A stretch of DNA of 64,000 nt from Climacteris rufus (GCA_013398175.1 VZRZ01004576.1:72473-136472), one strand, 5' to 3'. Shown: positions 1 through 13,398, counted from the stretch's first letter. Numbers and translations are program-made. The notes: generated from the letters alone by a model not told the origin.

Positions 1-3000
1 TAAAAAAAGGAAAGTTAATGCCTTAAAATGTAACCTTTTAATTAATACACTCAGGTAAAATGGAATTATTTATGATTTAATGTAGAAGTACTACACAAGA
101 CTTTAATCATGCAAATGACAAGGATCGCTTCCCTTCTCTACAGGTTCGTAAGCTGCACTCATCAACATAATAGCTGATCAACTTCTCCTAGTGCTCTAAG
201 CAGCGTGACTAACATCTGGCACATAGTTTGTTTCATAGTTACTGGCATTCTCTTCTATCTGTTTAGATCTTGACTTCTTTTGTTAGGGACATTCACATAA
301 ACAGGATGTTTCTCTTTCTGCCTGTACTGATATCATACCGATGCAAGTCCTCCTGCAATAGCCATTTTTGGCAAGGTAACATTAAAGGCTGTGATTACCC
401 GCAAACAAAATCAAACCTGCATTCAAAATGACAAAATAAAATGGAATCTTGTCCAGATCCTGTTAGAAAAACTGCTCTCTGTCTCCACTCTATCTGATAG
501 CAGCAAATGTAATTTGCACAGCTGTTCTTCAGGGACTTACACAAAGGCTTCAGGCTCTGGGAAGACCTAACCTTTGTTTCTTTCTGGGCTGAACCTATCT
601 CATTTTTATAAGGTCATAAATCAAGGCAAGAGAAAGAGAAAATATATTTGGGCTTTAGAATGCAAAATGAATAGGGAAAAAAGCTGTAATTTAAATCAAA
701 ATCCTCCCCCTCCCCTTTTTCTTCCCAAGTGCAAGCTCCCTGCTGTACAAATCAAAAGTATACACCGAGACAGTGCCTAAATCTTTCATGAAATGGGCCC
801 TTCACTTGCACTTCAATGGAGCTTGCTGTGCATTAAAATTTCTTTTAATGGCAGAAGGAAATAATTCTGCAGTTAGTGCACAGTGCTTCCTGCTGCACCT
901 GGTATTTGGGGTGGATGAACTGCAAAAGGGAAAGAGAATGGATTTTGGTGCCTTTTTGCTGTCTCCTCATGCACCACTAGACCTGAGGGTCCCTATGATC
1001 CTGTAAGGGTAGAAACCACAGCTTTTGAGAAGCATAAGGCTCCTATACAGAGTCCCCACACACCCACACTGTGCTGCCTGAGCTGCCATGTCCCCCATCC
1101 TGCAGCGGGCGTGTGGTGGCACGGGGATAGTTAAGCAATCCAAATCTCGAGCCAAGGTGGGAAGTAAGCCAGCAAGGGGGGCCAAGGTCAACATTTCTGG
1201 GTTGCCCAGAGACACAGCTGCATGCCAGTATTCTCCCACGGCCAGCATATGGAATTCCCCTTGGGAAGGTATGCTTTTCTCACACAAATGCCTCCTGATG
1301 GTCCCTCAGCTGTCTGATGTACTCATCTCATGGATTAAGGACACCCAGGGATTTTGAGGTGAGAGAGTTCACGGACATGCACCAATTTGCCCAGCTATGG
1401 TGAACTGGATTCTCTGATGCCAGGAATATTCTTTTCTTATTCAGCTCTCCTGATTCTCTCCAGCCACTTTGTCACCTGCACAAGATCCCCCTACTAAACA
1501 CAAGGCAGAGGATATACTAATCCTACCTTGTTTTCCCCAAATCCTCCCTCTTGCACAATATTCTCTATAATCTAGGAGGCATCTCTGCAGTTCCTCACTC
1601 TTGTGAAGGCATTTGAAGGTTGAAAGAATTTCTTCTTTCTTTTCTTAAGTTGTTGACATTCACAGAGCCCAGACAAGACTGACTCAGATCAATGCAGCTT
1701 GCAAGGGTGCACATTCACAGATGTATTAGCACCAGCCTTCAAAGAAACCCCCTCAAGCCCCAAAACAACAACAAAAAGGAGGCTTCAAAGGATGAATCTA
1801 CCCCCTCTACACCATAAAGTCCCATGCTTGCTGCAAACAATAGTAACAGAAAAATCTTGCCCTAACAAGATTCAAGGAAGACATTGAAGTAGACTCAGCT
1901 AGATTCCCTAGGAAGGGCAGACTCTTCCCACATGGAAGGGGATAATTTATTTCCTAAGTGGTAGGTATGTTCAATAATACAAAAGCTGCATGACCCTCAT
2001 CCAAATACTTGTTTTTATCTCTGTGCAGGCAAGTCTGGCTCTGTTCAGTCACATCCTGCTTTACTATACACTTCCAGTGTGGAATCCTTCCCTACGTTTT
2101 TGAATTTTCTGTATACCCATGCTACCTTTAATGCACTCTTCATTGTATTGTTTAGGTATAAACTCCAGCTACAGACTGATGGGCAGAGGAGGGAAAAGCC
2201 CTCATTTCCTTATACTTTCACCAAGGAGCATATTTTAGTGTCTCTTTTGTAGTTCTACTTTTACCTGGCATCAGAGATGTGATATAACTTGTGCTTAGAA
2301 TAATTTTTCATCATTGCTTCTTGAAGCTGTCAGTGAGTTTATTAAAACTGAAAAGGTAATACCCCATATTCTTTTATATATGCTGTTTTTTCTTGTCCAG
2401 TTCCTTTTGTCTAAACCAGAAGTCATTGAACCTAAACAGCTTTTTAAAGACAAATTTAAGGAAAATATGCACTAGATGCTGGGGGTGGGTGGGGGTGGTT
2501 GGTGTTTTTTTCTTCTCTTTCTTGAGAACTAGATATTCAGCTATGATAAAAATACTTCCAACATGATGTTGCCGTATGCCCACATTTCCTCCTGGGCTCT
2601 CTTTGCACATTCTGTTTCATATTTTATTTTAGCCTGTTTCTCTGTGTTCAGAAGCAATTGGTAATGTGTATCCACACTGGATGCTTTCATGAAGACTTGT
2701 ACAGAGCTAAGATCAAAACTCATTCACGCTTCTGAGGTGCTACTGATAATTTTAGAAGTTCACAATTAAAGATGTTTTATCTCTCTCAACCCATGTTTAT
2801 TTGGAATATTACAATAAGACATGAGACAAGCTGTTAGAAATGGCATTGAATGTCTTCAATTACAATTTGATCTTGTCTGCAGAGTTTATGCCCAGTCACT
2901 AAATAACACAACAAATAACAGCTGCATAATTCTGGGAAGCTACATGCCATAGCTGCTCCCTGTTGTCATCCCTCCATTCTCATTTTCCAATGCTATTTCA

Positions 3001-4890
3001 GCCCAAACTGACTGCAGAGATGAGTAATGATTCCCGCATATATAGGCAGATAGATGGTAGCCCCCCCCATATCTTTTGATTTCCACGTCTACCAGAGTAA
3101 GTATTCACTATCTGGAATGGCCTTTCCTAAAATCTTGTTTAGTAAAACATCTTTAATTCTGTTCCAATTTCAAAAGAGAGCAAAAAGGTCTCTCTTAATC
3201 TACAGTGATTTCCAGATGGCCATTACCTAGTATTTTATTTTTGGAGTGTAGTTTATCAATTCTGCACCAATGTCTTTGTCTCTTTGACACTAGCAGACTT
3301 CAGTTTGCATAGCGGGCTTTCATTTTTTTCCAGAAATCATATTCCATTCTCTCTGCAATCATTGTCTATTCTCATCATCACACAATTGCTGCTTTATTAA
3401 GCAATGTATTTAGAAAGTTCCTCCCAAAACCTTTACACTAAGTGCTTTTCCAAAATTAAATGCTAACAGAACAATTTCTTTCCCATCACTAGAATGTTAA
3501 ATAGCAGGCTGTTTTTCTCATTGTTTTCAATCTTCTCTCCTCAAATCTGCTTGTGATAGTTAAGACACCATACTGGTGTGGGTGGAAGAAGAGCCAGAAT
3601 AGAATAAAGAAATATTAAACCAGCACATTGCCTGTCCTAGTGAAGGTACACAAAAGAAAATGTTTTGGTGGGAAAACCTTGTGAAAGAGGATGCCAAGAA
3701 ATGAACGAGAATTTTTATAGTTTACTTTGGACTGTCTTGTAAATATCTGCTCCTGAGTTTATACTCTGTGGACCCAACTGCATTAATTTCATATGGCACA
3801 AGATCATGTTGGAAGGCAACAACAGCAGAATGAAGCCAGTACTGATGCTGTGTCAAGTCAACCGTGGGACAAGGTTCACACATTCAAAATTATTGCTTCA
3901 TTACACAGAGGCAACCAAATATTGCAGCACTGGCATTCACAGACTTATGCTGATGCTCTAATTGGCTGCTCAGCTTTAATTATAGGCAGACGTGGCAGGA
4001 ACATGCATGGAAATGAAGTCTTTGTTGCAGAGGTGCTTGGAGACCAAATGCTCCAGTGGTGATCACCAGCAAGTGGCAGCTACCACTAGAAAAATTCCAC
4101 CTTACCAAAGAAATTGAAACCAAGAGGCCAGTAGGATACCTTGCTATGAGATGATGGGCACAGAAAAGCACAGGCTTTTCCCCCACACAACTCATTCCTA
4201 CTGGACAGTCAAGCATCACTCTGGGAGGAAAGTGTTGGAGAGGAAGAGGAGGTAGCTCCAATCTGAAGATCCAGAGCCAAACCCCAAGTGATATCACCAG
4301 TTGGTACATGCTGCTGTGTACTGACTTGCACAACAGCCTCCTCACTTCATATGCACGGCTTTTACTATCTCCCTCTTCAGACTAAGTAGCCACCAAGGCA
4401 TTTAGTTTTTACTACAGCTTTTGACAAACTGAATCCTGGTACAACTCAGCATGAGTCCTCTGGAAAAGTACAACTTTGCCCAGTGAGAAAATTTCCTGGC
4501 CATCTCTGTAACAACTGCAGACTGCTGGAGGGATAGGGAGATCCACAGCATCACAAAGCAGCTTGTCACATCAGTATGAGTTCAGGTAATGCCTAAAGGA
4601 ATCTATGAAGAGTATAATCTATGACTGTGTTTTGTAGAGGTGTACTGCAATATGCACATGCACTATAAACAGTAAACAATGAGATGGGATTCCTTTGACA
4701 GATGTACAGCACTGACATAAAAACCAGTTCCTTCCACCATGGTATAGAGCATTCAGGTAAAAATCCTGTCTCACCTCAGGCATACGAGTTACTGTCAATC
4801 TTTAGCAGGCATTGTTATTCCCAATGCTGCATTTCTAAAACAATTTCTCAAGAACACATAACCGTCACATTGCCAAGGCTCACAGTTCAT
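1..4890. other. Unique non-coding DNA, no gene recognised
   Basis: This stretch has ordinary mixed-complexity, AT-rich sequence. Open frames are short and none resembles a known protein. The longest, an 89-codon frame at 3793-4062 (plus), starts with a plausible ATG but has no splice or homology support. A G/T-rich tract lies at 2480-2510. On the minus strand, 339-388 is an open 50-base segment between a fair acceptor (a T-rich tract ending in cacag) and a GTATGA donor; it is discussed as a weak finding. No interspersed repeat was recognised before 4.89 kb. Confidence 0.5.
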
Positions 4891-4990
4891 ACAATCACAG
4901 AATCACTGAGGCTGGAATACAAGGGATCTTGTGAGCCAGCTGGCCAGCCTCCTGCTGAGGTTACTCATGGCTTCACCCAGTTGAGCCCAC
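4891..4990 (-). mobile_element. CR1 LINE, short 3'-end fragment
   Basis: On the plus strand the segment opens with tcacagaatcactgagg and continues with a recognisable complement of the CR1 3' untranslated region. It is therefore a severely 5'-truncated CR1 copy on the minus strand. Only about 100 bases can be recognised and divergence is high, so the right edge is approximate. CR1 is a non-LTR retrotransposon that inserts by target-primed reverse transcription, which usually leaves only the 3' end of the element. No coding capacity remains. Confidence 0.7.
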
Positions 4991-4999
4991 AGCTTCTTT

Positions 5000-7900
5000 G
5001 GGCAATATCTTCAGGTTATAACCTTTCCAGTTTTTCTCTTTTTTTGCTTTTTTAATTACTTAAAAAGACCTTTTCATTCTATGCAAAAGGAAATTTTTTT
5101 TTCCTCATGTGCTAAGATGGTTTCAATAGATCTGACAAGTGTCAACCAGTCAGGAGGAAATTCCAGCAGCAGTTACATAAATCCCTGAAAACAGGCATGT
5201 TTAGAGAGGGAGTGCTGATGCCAAGCCATGGCTGTGTCACTACAGGTATTGCTAGACTTGAAAGGGACAGCACTGTGTTAGTAATCCTTCTCTGAATGAC
5301 CCCAGGTCAGTTCTAGTTGGATGAGATGTACATTTAAACATCTTCACATCAAAGAAAAGAGAGACATTATTACACCTACATCCTCCACTTTAATTTTTAA
5401 AGGAATTCATCCATTGGGGTTCTCTCTAATCAAAATGCTATCGCCAAAAATATTCTGCACTAGATATATTCCAGCAGGCAGAGCAATCCCTTCCTCCTGT
5501 TGTGCAGCAACAGATCATTCAAGACAGAAGCCTGGGCTGTGCTGAAGGCAGATAAAATTACAGCAAGTTCCCAAAATAAATGTCCAAAGCCCAGCAGGCT
5601 TCTCTTCCCTCCGCAGCTGCCCACGTCATGGGAACCATTCCACCATCATTACACTTGTCAGACAGCTCTTTTCCCACCTTTCCAGCCCTGAGAAGGAGAC
5701 CTTGCCTTTGGAACCCTTTCTTAGTCCTGTTCATGCACTCCCTGGTCCCCCAAACACTCTGGATTTGTCTCGAGAATTTAGCCCTGGGAGGCATCACAAA
5801 ATGGTATCATTAATTTGCAGAGAAGTGTAGTACAAAATTGGTATATGGCTGATTTTTCCTTCCAGACATGCATGCTGAGGAGAAACTCAGCTCTATGGGG
5901 AGGAGCAGATTTTACACCACCAGCATGCAAGCACAGAGCTGGTGGAATAGAGATCCCCAGGTTCAGCAGAGGCCAGGTGGAAAGCCCCATGCACTGACCC
6001 ACCGTGGCGATAAACAGAGAAGCTCTCCTCATCCTACACTGCTCACAACTTGTGTTGCACAGTCCTCGGGCCCTACAAAACCATTCCCTCTGCCCACCAC
6101 AGAACCACAGCAGGGCTCCAGCCGTGCCTCCCACACAGCCTGCAGCTTTTCCCTGGAAAATGGGCTCAGTAAGGCCTCTGGAGATGTTTGGCAGCACCCA
6201 GAGGCTCAGTAGTGCTGAGCACCTCCAGGGTGAAGCAGCATGGGGGTGACTGAAACCAGAACCTTCCACTGTGGTCTCCTGAGTTAGAATACCATGCCCA
6301 CAGTCATTCAGCTGGTGAAAAATAGGCATAGATATGGTTGGCTGGAGAAGAGAAGTTGTGAGGAATGTTTCTGCTTCATGTGGCCCCCAAGCCTTTCCCT
6401 GGCATCACACCACTAGGTCTGAGGACAGAGCTGGAAACAAGTTTCTGGCCTCCTGGTCTCAAGGACACAGACCCTTCAGAGGATGCAAAATTGCCTTCAG
6501 CAGCAGTTTGTTGCCAGGGGAACTGTCCAATTCCTATTGTGTTGCAAGAAAATCTCTCTCTCCTTCTGTCTTTTTCAGTGTCTATAGAGATTGTCAATCC
6601 TGAGGCTACCAGTACCCAGGCTTCCTCTCCCAGCATTCTCCAATGTGCCAGGAACGAAGCAATCAGGACAGTTCAGCAATCAGTGTCTTGATATAATCCT
6701 TCCTTTTTGTCAGTCAGTAGGAAATAAATCGCTCACTGGAGCCTGCTACACATACCACCCAGGCAGAGAGAACATCCCTAAAAAAGGGACGTGAAAGACA
6801 AAGACTGATCAAGGATTCTGCAGCTGTCAGAGGAAGATATTTTCTATGGCAGAGAAAATACCTCATTTTCCTGAGTATTCCCCATGAGATTTTTACCTTC
6901 CTGCAAACCATAAGCATAGAGACTGAAGTCCAAGAGGTCTCTAGAGGTTCTATGAATTTTCAACATCATTAAGCCTAACATTAAATGAAATTGGAAGCAA
7001 AATACCAGCTTTCTGATATCAAATATATCTATTCTTACATAACAGTTACAGGAGGTGAAGGAGAGATAAGTGGCTAGGAGAAAGGCCATATAAAATCTCA
7101 TCTTTTACTACAATCTAAATAGCAAAGTAGGAATAGAAATCAAGATGACTGAAAGACCAGTTGACTGACAGCAATAGGTTTAGCTTAGAAAAGGATTCTT
7201 ATGCTCCAAATATTTTTGTAAGTACTTCACTGAAGAATGAACACATCTCAATACTTGGTTTTAATTTCACCACCTCTTAGGAGAGGATGAAGTCTTACCT
7301 GATGCTGGGCCAAACCACTCAGTGGCCACATCAGTGTTTGGGAAAATGCAGATTAAGTTTTTTGTTGATTTTTTGAGGACAAACTTTACCAATTTCTTTC
7401 TAACTGTTAGAGATACCTATTGGACATGTACATATTCCCATATGAATTCTGGTTTGGTAGTTTAGGAAATTATCAGCAGAGTGGTCAGTTCAAAGCATGC
7501 TGCCTATTGCTGAACATTTCTGTAATATGCATTGATTTCAAAAAGGTAATAAATGCATTTTTACTCCAACATTTAGCTGCTAACTCTGCAACTTATCTCA
7601 TCCCTCCTCTAAAAAAGCTGATGAGACTGACAGCTCATTTTTTACTCATCTTCTTGATGAGGATAGAATTAGAATTCATCACCTTGAGAAGACACAGGGA
7701 TATTCAAGCTGTGGGAACTTTATGTTTAAGGTTATAATTTTCCTTTGAAGCACCATGTCCAAAGACTTCAAAAAGAATTTTCCTCTGCAGCAAGGAAGGG
7801 ATGAAGGAAAAGTGGGAAAAAAAATAGCTGTAGCGTTGCAAGACATGTTGGTTGATCTCACAGTATAAAAAAATACCTTGGAAGCTGTACCTGAATTTAT

Positions 7901-8957
7901 CTTCATATTTACTGAAGCCAAACTCTCTACAACCAAAGATTTAGTAACTGCAATTTGCAAATGACTGCTAAGCCTTACAATACAGACCATAATTCCTCAT
8001 CATACTTTTGCTGTCATACCTTTTTTTCCTACTGTGTGTTAAAGGAAAACCAATTGAGGTAATATAAAAGAAGTTGGTAAATCTTTCTGCTCCCTGGGGT
8101 CTTTGCTCTTATTCTCATCACAGAATGAATGTACAAGCAGGACAGACCAAAACAAGTCTCTAATTAGCTGAGCTAATTAGCTCAAACATAGGACCAAAAT
8201 TGTTTTCCTTATTGTAGGAGGGGGAAAAAAATAAAAGGGAAAAAAAAAGGTAATTTCATTTTCCACTCCTGGTTTTCCCAGTTAAAACCAATCTTTTCTC
8301 TTGGTATTTACACACCTGATAGCCTGCCAAAATTCACATACCCTGGGAGGTTAACACAATCAAGGATACAGGGATATCCATGGAGATAAAATAGTCAGCA
8401 AATATCCAAAGGGATGCACTCCTTCACAACTAAAGCACATAGATGTGTGTAACTCACCTCTCACTTATTAGTTGTTTCCTTTGGGTGTAGAAGGCATTAT
8501 TCTGATATTTTTGCCAAAAACAAGCGGGTTTTTTTTGCCTGTATCAAAGGAAATTGGAATTTCTTAGACGTTTAACTAAATAAACTAGTCTCCATTCATT
8601 ACTTAGCAGTCAATTTAAAAAAGAAAAGACACAGAGCATCTGGATACTTGCGACGTTGTGTCATCTTCAGTAAAATCTGTGTGATACAAACTGTGTTATA
8701 CCAGCCCTTCTCCAAGGCAGCATTCACCTTCCAAAGAAAAACAGCAGGACAGACTCATAACCAAGACTCAGCCACCGAAGCACACACCAAAGAGACTCCT
8801 AGGAAGAGCAAAATCTTGGAGGATGATTCATCATTGGAGGAAAATTAGGGTCTGCATGCCCAGAACAAACACGAAGGCAGCCTGGATGAAGAGGTAGGAC
8901 CCATTGCAATGTATTTATTTTTTCTTAGTACATGGTTACGATACAGAGGTGATAGAT
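5000..8957. other. Unique non-coding DNA, no gene recognised
   Basis: The part from 5.5 to 6.7 kb is slightly GC-richer and has several overlapping open frames on both strands, the longest being 183 codons on the minus strand at 5778-6329. Frames open on both strands at once, rich in Cys, Trp and Pro, are typical of chance openness in stop-poor DNA, and no family is recognisable. Around 8220-8255 there is an A/G-rich low-complexity run. A segment at 7861-7931 (minus) is open between AG and GT dinucleotides, but its acceptor lacks a good pyrimidine tract. Confidence 0.5.
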
Positions 8958-9397
8958 TTCATGTCCAGCAAAGGCCAACAAAAATGGTGAAGGGTCTCAG
9001 ATCTCATGAGGAAGAGCTGATGGAACTGGGATTGTTAAGTCTGGAGAAACCTTATCACTCTCTACAACTACCCTAAAGGAGGTTGTGGTGAGGTGGGGGT
9101 TCGACTCTTCTCCCAGGTAACAAGTAACAGGACAAGAGGAAATGGCCTCAAGTTATGCCACAGGAGGTTTATATTAGATACTAGGAAAACTTTCTTTCAT
9201 GGAAAGGGTTGTTAAGCACTGGAACATACTGCCCAGGGGACATGGTGGAGTCAGCATTCCCAAAGGTATTTAAGAGATGTGTAGATGTGGCACTTAGGGA
9301 CATGGTTTAGTGATGGACTTGGCTGTGCTGAGTTAATGGTCAGAGTCAGTGATCTTAAAGGTTTTTTCCAACCTAAACTATTCTTTGATTCTATATC
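8958..9397 (+). mobile_element. CR1 LINE, 3'-end fragment
   Basis: A 440-base 5'-truncated CR1 in the plus orientation. It starts in the last coding part of ORF2 (aaaatggtgaagggtctcag), runs through the conserved 'ctggagaa...ctctacaact' block and the 3' untranslated region, and ends with the characteristic tail tttttccaacctaaacta followed by attctttgattctat. It contains small deletions and many substitutions, so it is not young. It belongs to the same tail type as the copy at 48.7-49.7 kb: both have a 'gatgtgtagatgtggcactt' segment followed by 'atggtttagtg'. Confidence 0.93.
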
Positions 9398-12274
9398 CAA
9401 AACTGCTACCAAAGGAGAGACCCTGAGCCATACTTGGGCAGAACACCAGCAGGGGCAAAGTCTGCCATGTACGAGAAAAGGCAGCAAAGGTGGCTGGTGC
9501 CAGGATATGAAAGAGGAGGGGTGGGGCTGGAGCCTGGGAGGTACATTGCACAGGTCCAGGTGTCCCACTGCCGAGGGAAGGCTGCCCTGGGAGATTGGGG
9601 ACGGGGCCAGACAGGGTGGGTGAGCGAACACGGACAGGAAGCGTCAGACAGAAGATTGCTTGGTTGGTTGGAAATATCAATGCTGTCTTCAGAAAGGCCA
9701 GAGAAGGGAATTTCCTAGAGCAGCTGAGCTTGTCCCCAATGGTTTCATCCCCTTTGTGCTCTCTGCTGCAGCTGAATGAGGTCATTCCTCCTTCCTTTTC
9801 CTCTTCGCTTTTGTGGTGAAGTGACATCTTTGGCTCCAAACCGGACAAGGGCAGAGCAGACTGCGTGATTATTTCCTTCCCAGGGCAGGTCAGGTCTCCG
9901 TCACTGCATGTAAGACTGGGACTGTCTTAAGACTTCAAGGCCACCAACACAGAGCTGGTGAAGGACCTGCAGCCCCCAGTGGCAGAGGGGCTGCTGTGTT
10001 TCTGCTAAAGCAGCTCAGGCTATTGTTGCACCCTGCACACCATCCTGCCAAAGGAGGAAAGGAGAAAGCTCTGTTCACATGGGAAACACTGCCTTGCAGT
10101 CAGGGGCTGTCCTCATGTTCGAAGAAGCAGAAGAAACGTCTCTCCAGTACATGAAAGAAGCCAGCTTAGTATTTCCTCTAGATCACCTGGTAGCTTTTCA
10201 AATACTCACTTGGAAATCCCGTATTCCTGACAGATACACTTCACACTCAATAAAGATGCCTTTACAAGCAGGGAAGTGGCAGCCTGGCTAGGTGGGAGAT
10301 GTGACTGTTGGCCAAACAGAAACGGGTTGGTGATTCCAGGCCCACTTTATCCTCAGCCTGACAAAACCTGCTGCTTATACCTAGCATAAATCCATCATGT
10401 AGACTTCCTTGGCTGGATCTGCACAGTTTTTTTCGAGCTGTGGTCGTACTACAGAGCAGCCATGCAGCCCCATATTCATCTTTGCATTTTGGTGCTGTTT
10501 GCAGGGGGATTTTGTGGTCCTGGACCAAGTTGCTTTCAGAGGAAACTTAACCGGGTGCTGTGATTCAGGTGTGCAAATAGAAAAATGCACTTTTAGCTTT
10601 TATGGGAATGCAAAAGCCAAAATGAATGACTAGGGGCATTTACTTGAAGAACCAGACTAACCCTGCTTGGGAGTAAAGGGGTAAATGGCATACAGTGGAG
10701 GTGCAGGGTTCCCAGTATGGGCATCTTCAGGCCCTGGGTTCCCTCCTGTCACACACAACCCAATCTGGGCATTCAGAGATGGGCAGAAATCCCTTTCTCT
10801 ACTTCCTTCTGCTCTGAGTTATAGCCTTGAGAACACAGAAAGGGCTTTTTGGAGAACCTGACAGTGATGCAGAAGTTCAGGGGCAAAAAGTATGATACAG
10901 GTAAGCAGAAATTTCTGATGTATGTGACTGTTAACAGCCACTTTTGGTCAGTACAAATTCAGCATAAAGCAAGCAAAAAGGAGTAGGGATTAGGGAGAGA
11001 AAGTAGGAAAAAGTAGTGCTAAGGCATTTGTGACACACACTAAAAACCATCATAAAAAATGTAACAGCTGAAGCCAAAATAAGGCCCAACAGTACATTCA
11101 AGAAGATGTCTTCTAGAGAACTCAGGATATGAGAGGTTAGGAGAAATAAGGATAAATTATTATTAGAAAATACCCAGAGTATGCAATGCCACTTATATCC
11201 AGAAATGTATTTTTAATCAATCTTCCCCATATTACACATTTATAAAGCTTTAAAAAGCTTAGCAGTTCAGTGGTCTCCTGTAACTATAAATCAGGAGGTG
11301 TGTCAGTGGCACTGCAACCACATAAACCAAACCTCAGCTGTTCAGTGAGCGGAATCCCAACCGATCTGATGCGCAATTTAACTTGTCTGGTGAAAGCCTC
11401 TAATCTGTCTTGTTCCCGAGTTATTTGGAGGCAAAGGCTGATAACCACAGCTCTGCAGGCACAGATAAAAACGTGACTGTGAGCAATCCGCAAAAACGGA
11501 TGAGCCGCTTTTCCTGCTGTGTGCAGCACACCTGACCCTCGACCGGCGGCGAAACCAGCACCCAGAGCAGGATGTGAAGCCAGCCCAGAGGTCAGACAGA
11601 CGCCAGCAGGCACCCACCATGGGCTGCAGCTGTTTCCCCACACACACACAGCTGCATCATCCTTGCCAGGGCCAGGGGTTGTTCAGACCTGGGCAATCAG
11701 CAGGGCAATCAGGTTTGCTGAACCCCAAAACACAGCAGGCAGCCTCAGGGAGTTGTTCTCAGTGTCAGGTAAGGGCTTTGTGGTGAGGTGTGGAGACGTG
11801 AGGAGAGGAGCAAACCTAGGCAGCACCCAGGAAGGACAAAAGATGAATTTGGAGCCAAAGCCTACCTGAATCCAACTGTATTTCAAATGTCCAAGCCACT
11901 GTGCCAAAATACCCAACACACTGCGGCAAAGTGAGCCTAAGACAGGAGACACAATATCTTTGCCTAAGACCGATCATTTTCTTAGCTACTTCTTTTTCCC
12001 ATTTCTGTGAGAATTCATGGAGTTTTAAACACCATTTATATGAAATTTCAAGACTAGCAAACTGCATCATGGCACGTAACACAATGCAAGGTAAAGCTGG
12101 TTCTCCAGCCCATTGCTATGCAAAACACCTACAGCATTGTAGGAGAAAAACAGTAATCAATAAAATACTATTTTGTGTGATACTTAAGCCAAAAGGCAGT
12201 GTTCTTCAGAGAGCAGTGCTTACAGAATAGACTTCTGTGAGCCTGCTGGTACTCAGACCTCATTAAATAAAAGC
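9398..12274. other. Unique DNA with a CpG-retaining conserved-looking block
   Basis: From 9.4 to 10.1 kb the sequence is G-rich, with open frames on both strands (156 codons minus, 112 codons plus) that match nothing I know. At 10825-10900 (plus) a segment lies between a pyrimidine-rich acceptor and a strong donor (atacag/gtaagc), but all three frames contain stops, so at best it would be a non-coding exon. From about 11250 to 11560 the DNA is of high complexity and keeps about a dozen CpGs, unlike its surroundings; see findings. Confidence 0.45.
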
Positions 12275-12358
12275 ACTATCAGGTTAATTAGTTAGTGTCT
12301 GGTAAGCACTTTGAAGAAATATGATACTGTGTATATCAGTGTGAGCTGTTATTTATTT
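12275..12358 (+). repeat. Ancient LINE tail (L3/CR1-like)
   Basis: The stretch reads ggttaattagttagtgtct followed by ggtaagcactttgaagaaat and then gtatatcagtg..gttattta. This order (a taattaatta run, a 'gtaaagcgctttga' motif, a 'gcgctatata' motif, then a tta-rich end) is the 3' end of very old amniote LINEs of the L3/CR1 group and of the SINEs that borrow that tail. The copy is heavily mutated. I infer the family from the motif order by eye; strand is plus. Confidence 0.5.
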
Positions 12359-13378
12359 CAGGGGTAGTGGGGCATATTCTGTATTTCACTGTGCCAGTAC
12401 AATCCCATTTGGCTTCAACTGTGAGATCTGAATAAAGACAGGATGTAAGATCAGGACAGAATTTGGCCTTTAAAAATGCTGCTTTTAGCATCAGCCATTT
12501 CCTCTTGATTTTAAATTTCACCCCAAAGCAGAGAAAATAATGTTTTCTTTACAAACCAGAGGTATATTACACCTGCAGAAAACAGTTCTCCATTGCCTGC
12601 AATTTCCACACAAGCCATAAAACAGTATCAGCTACTCGGAGTGAAGCAAGCTTAGGCAACACAAAACATGAAAAGAAGTACTACAGAACAGTGGTATGGA
12701 CACCAGGGGAGTCATTACACTATGAAAGACACATAACCAGACTACACTCACTTCTAAGAGCTTTGCAGAAAAATCAGAGCTAGACACATATGTGCCAATG
12801 TCAAAAGGTAAGACAGATAAACACCCTAAAATGCAACTCATGCAGTCCCATAAGTGTGTTTGAGAGGATTGTGTTGAGGCAGGAAAACACTGGCTAGAAA
12901 GCTATCAACAAAGCAACCCTCCTAGGAAAATAGCACCCTAGTATTTATACCCTCCTTTAAGTTGACCTTCACATGTTCCTTAGACAAAAAGCTGAGGGTA
13001 AAGCTATCCAGTATACCTATAAAGCAAGATGCCTAGAGTCCAAGACAAGTGAGGCATCCCTAGAAGGATGATGTGGTTTGGGTTTGCCCTCCAAAGAGGT
13101 GCTGTAAGAGTGGGAACAGACACACACCTCCTGCCAGAAAACATCATGTCACCTGCCATGGCCTCAGGCCACGTAGTTGTGCTCTGAGCTGTGGTGAGAC
13201 CAGCAGTTCAACCAAGAAGGACAACACCTAAGCCATGCATTTAACACCTGCACACAGACAACAGTTGGAAAGCTCAACTCCCCTGATGTTTTTGTTCAGA
13301 CAATGCATGGCAAGCATATTTCTGTGCATGAAGCCAGTACAGACCTCTGTTCTTCGGAAATGACACTAAGACCTGTAT

Positions 13379-13398
13379 ATACATATAATTATATGTAT
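13379..13398. repeat. Perfect 20-base AT palindrome
   Basis: The 20 bases atacatataattatatgtat equal their own reverse complement with no spacer. The palindrome sits in AT-rich DNA, where such cruciform-capable sequences occur by chance at a modest rate. It has no adjoining element that would suggest a terminal repeat or recombination site. Confidence 0.9.

Noticed and set aside
5778..6329. 183-codon minus-strand frame
   Set aside because: Overlapping frames are open on the plus strand over the same stretch, the peptide is Cys/Trp/Gly-rich without domain motifs, and no splice or promoter signal fits.
7299..7395. Minus-strand segment before a strong catcag/gtaaga donor
   Set aside because: The sequence upstream in the minus sense is purine-rich, so there is no believable acceptor.
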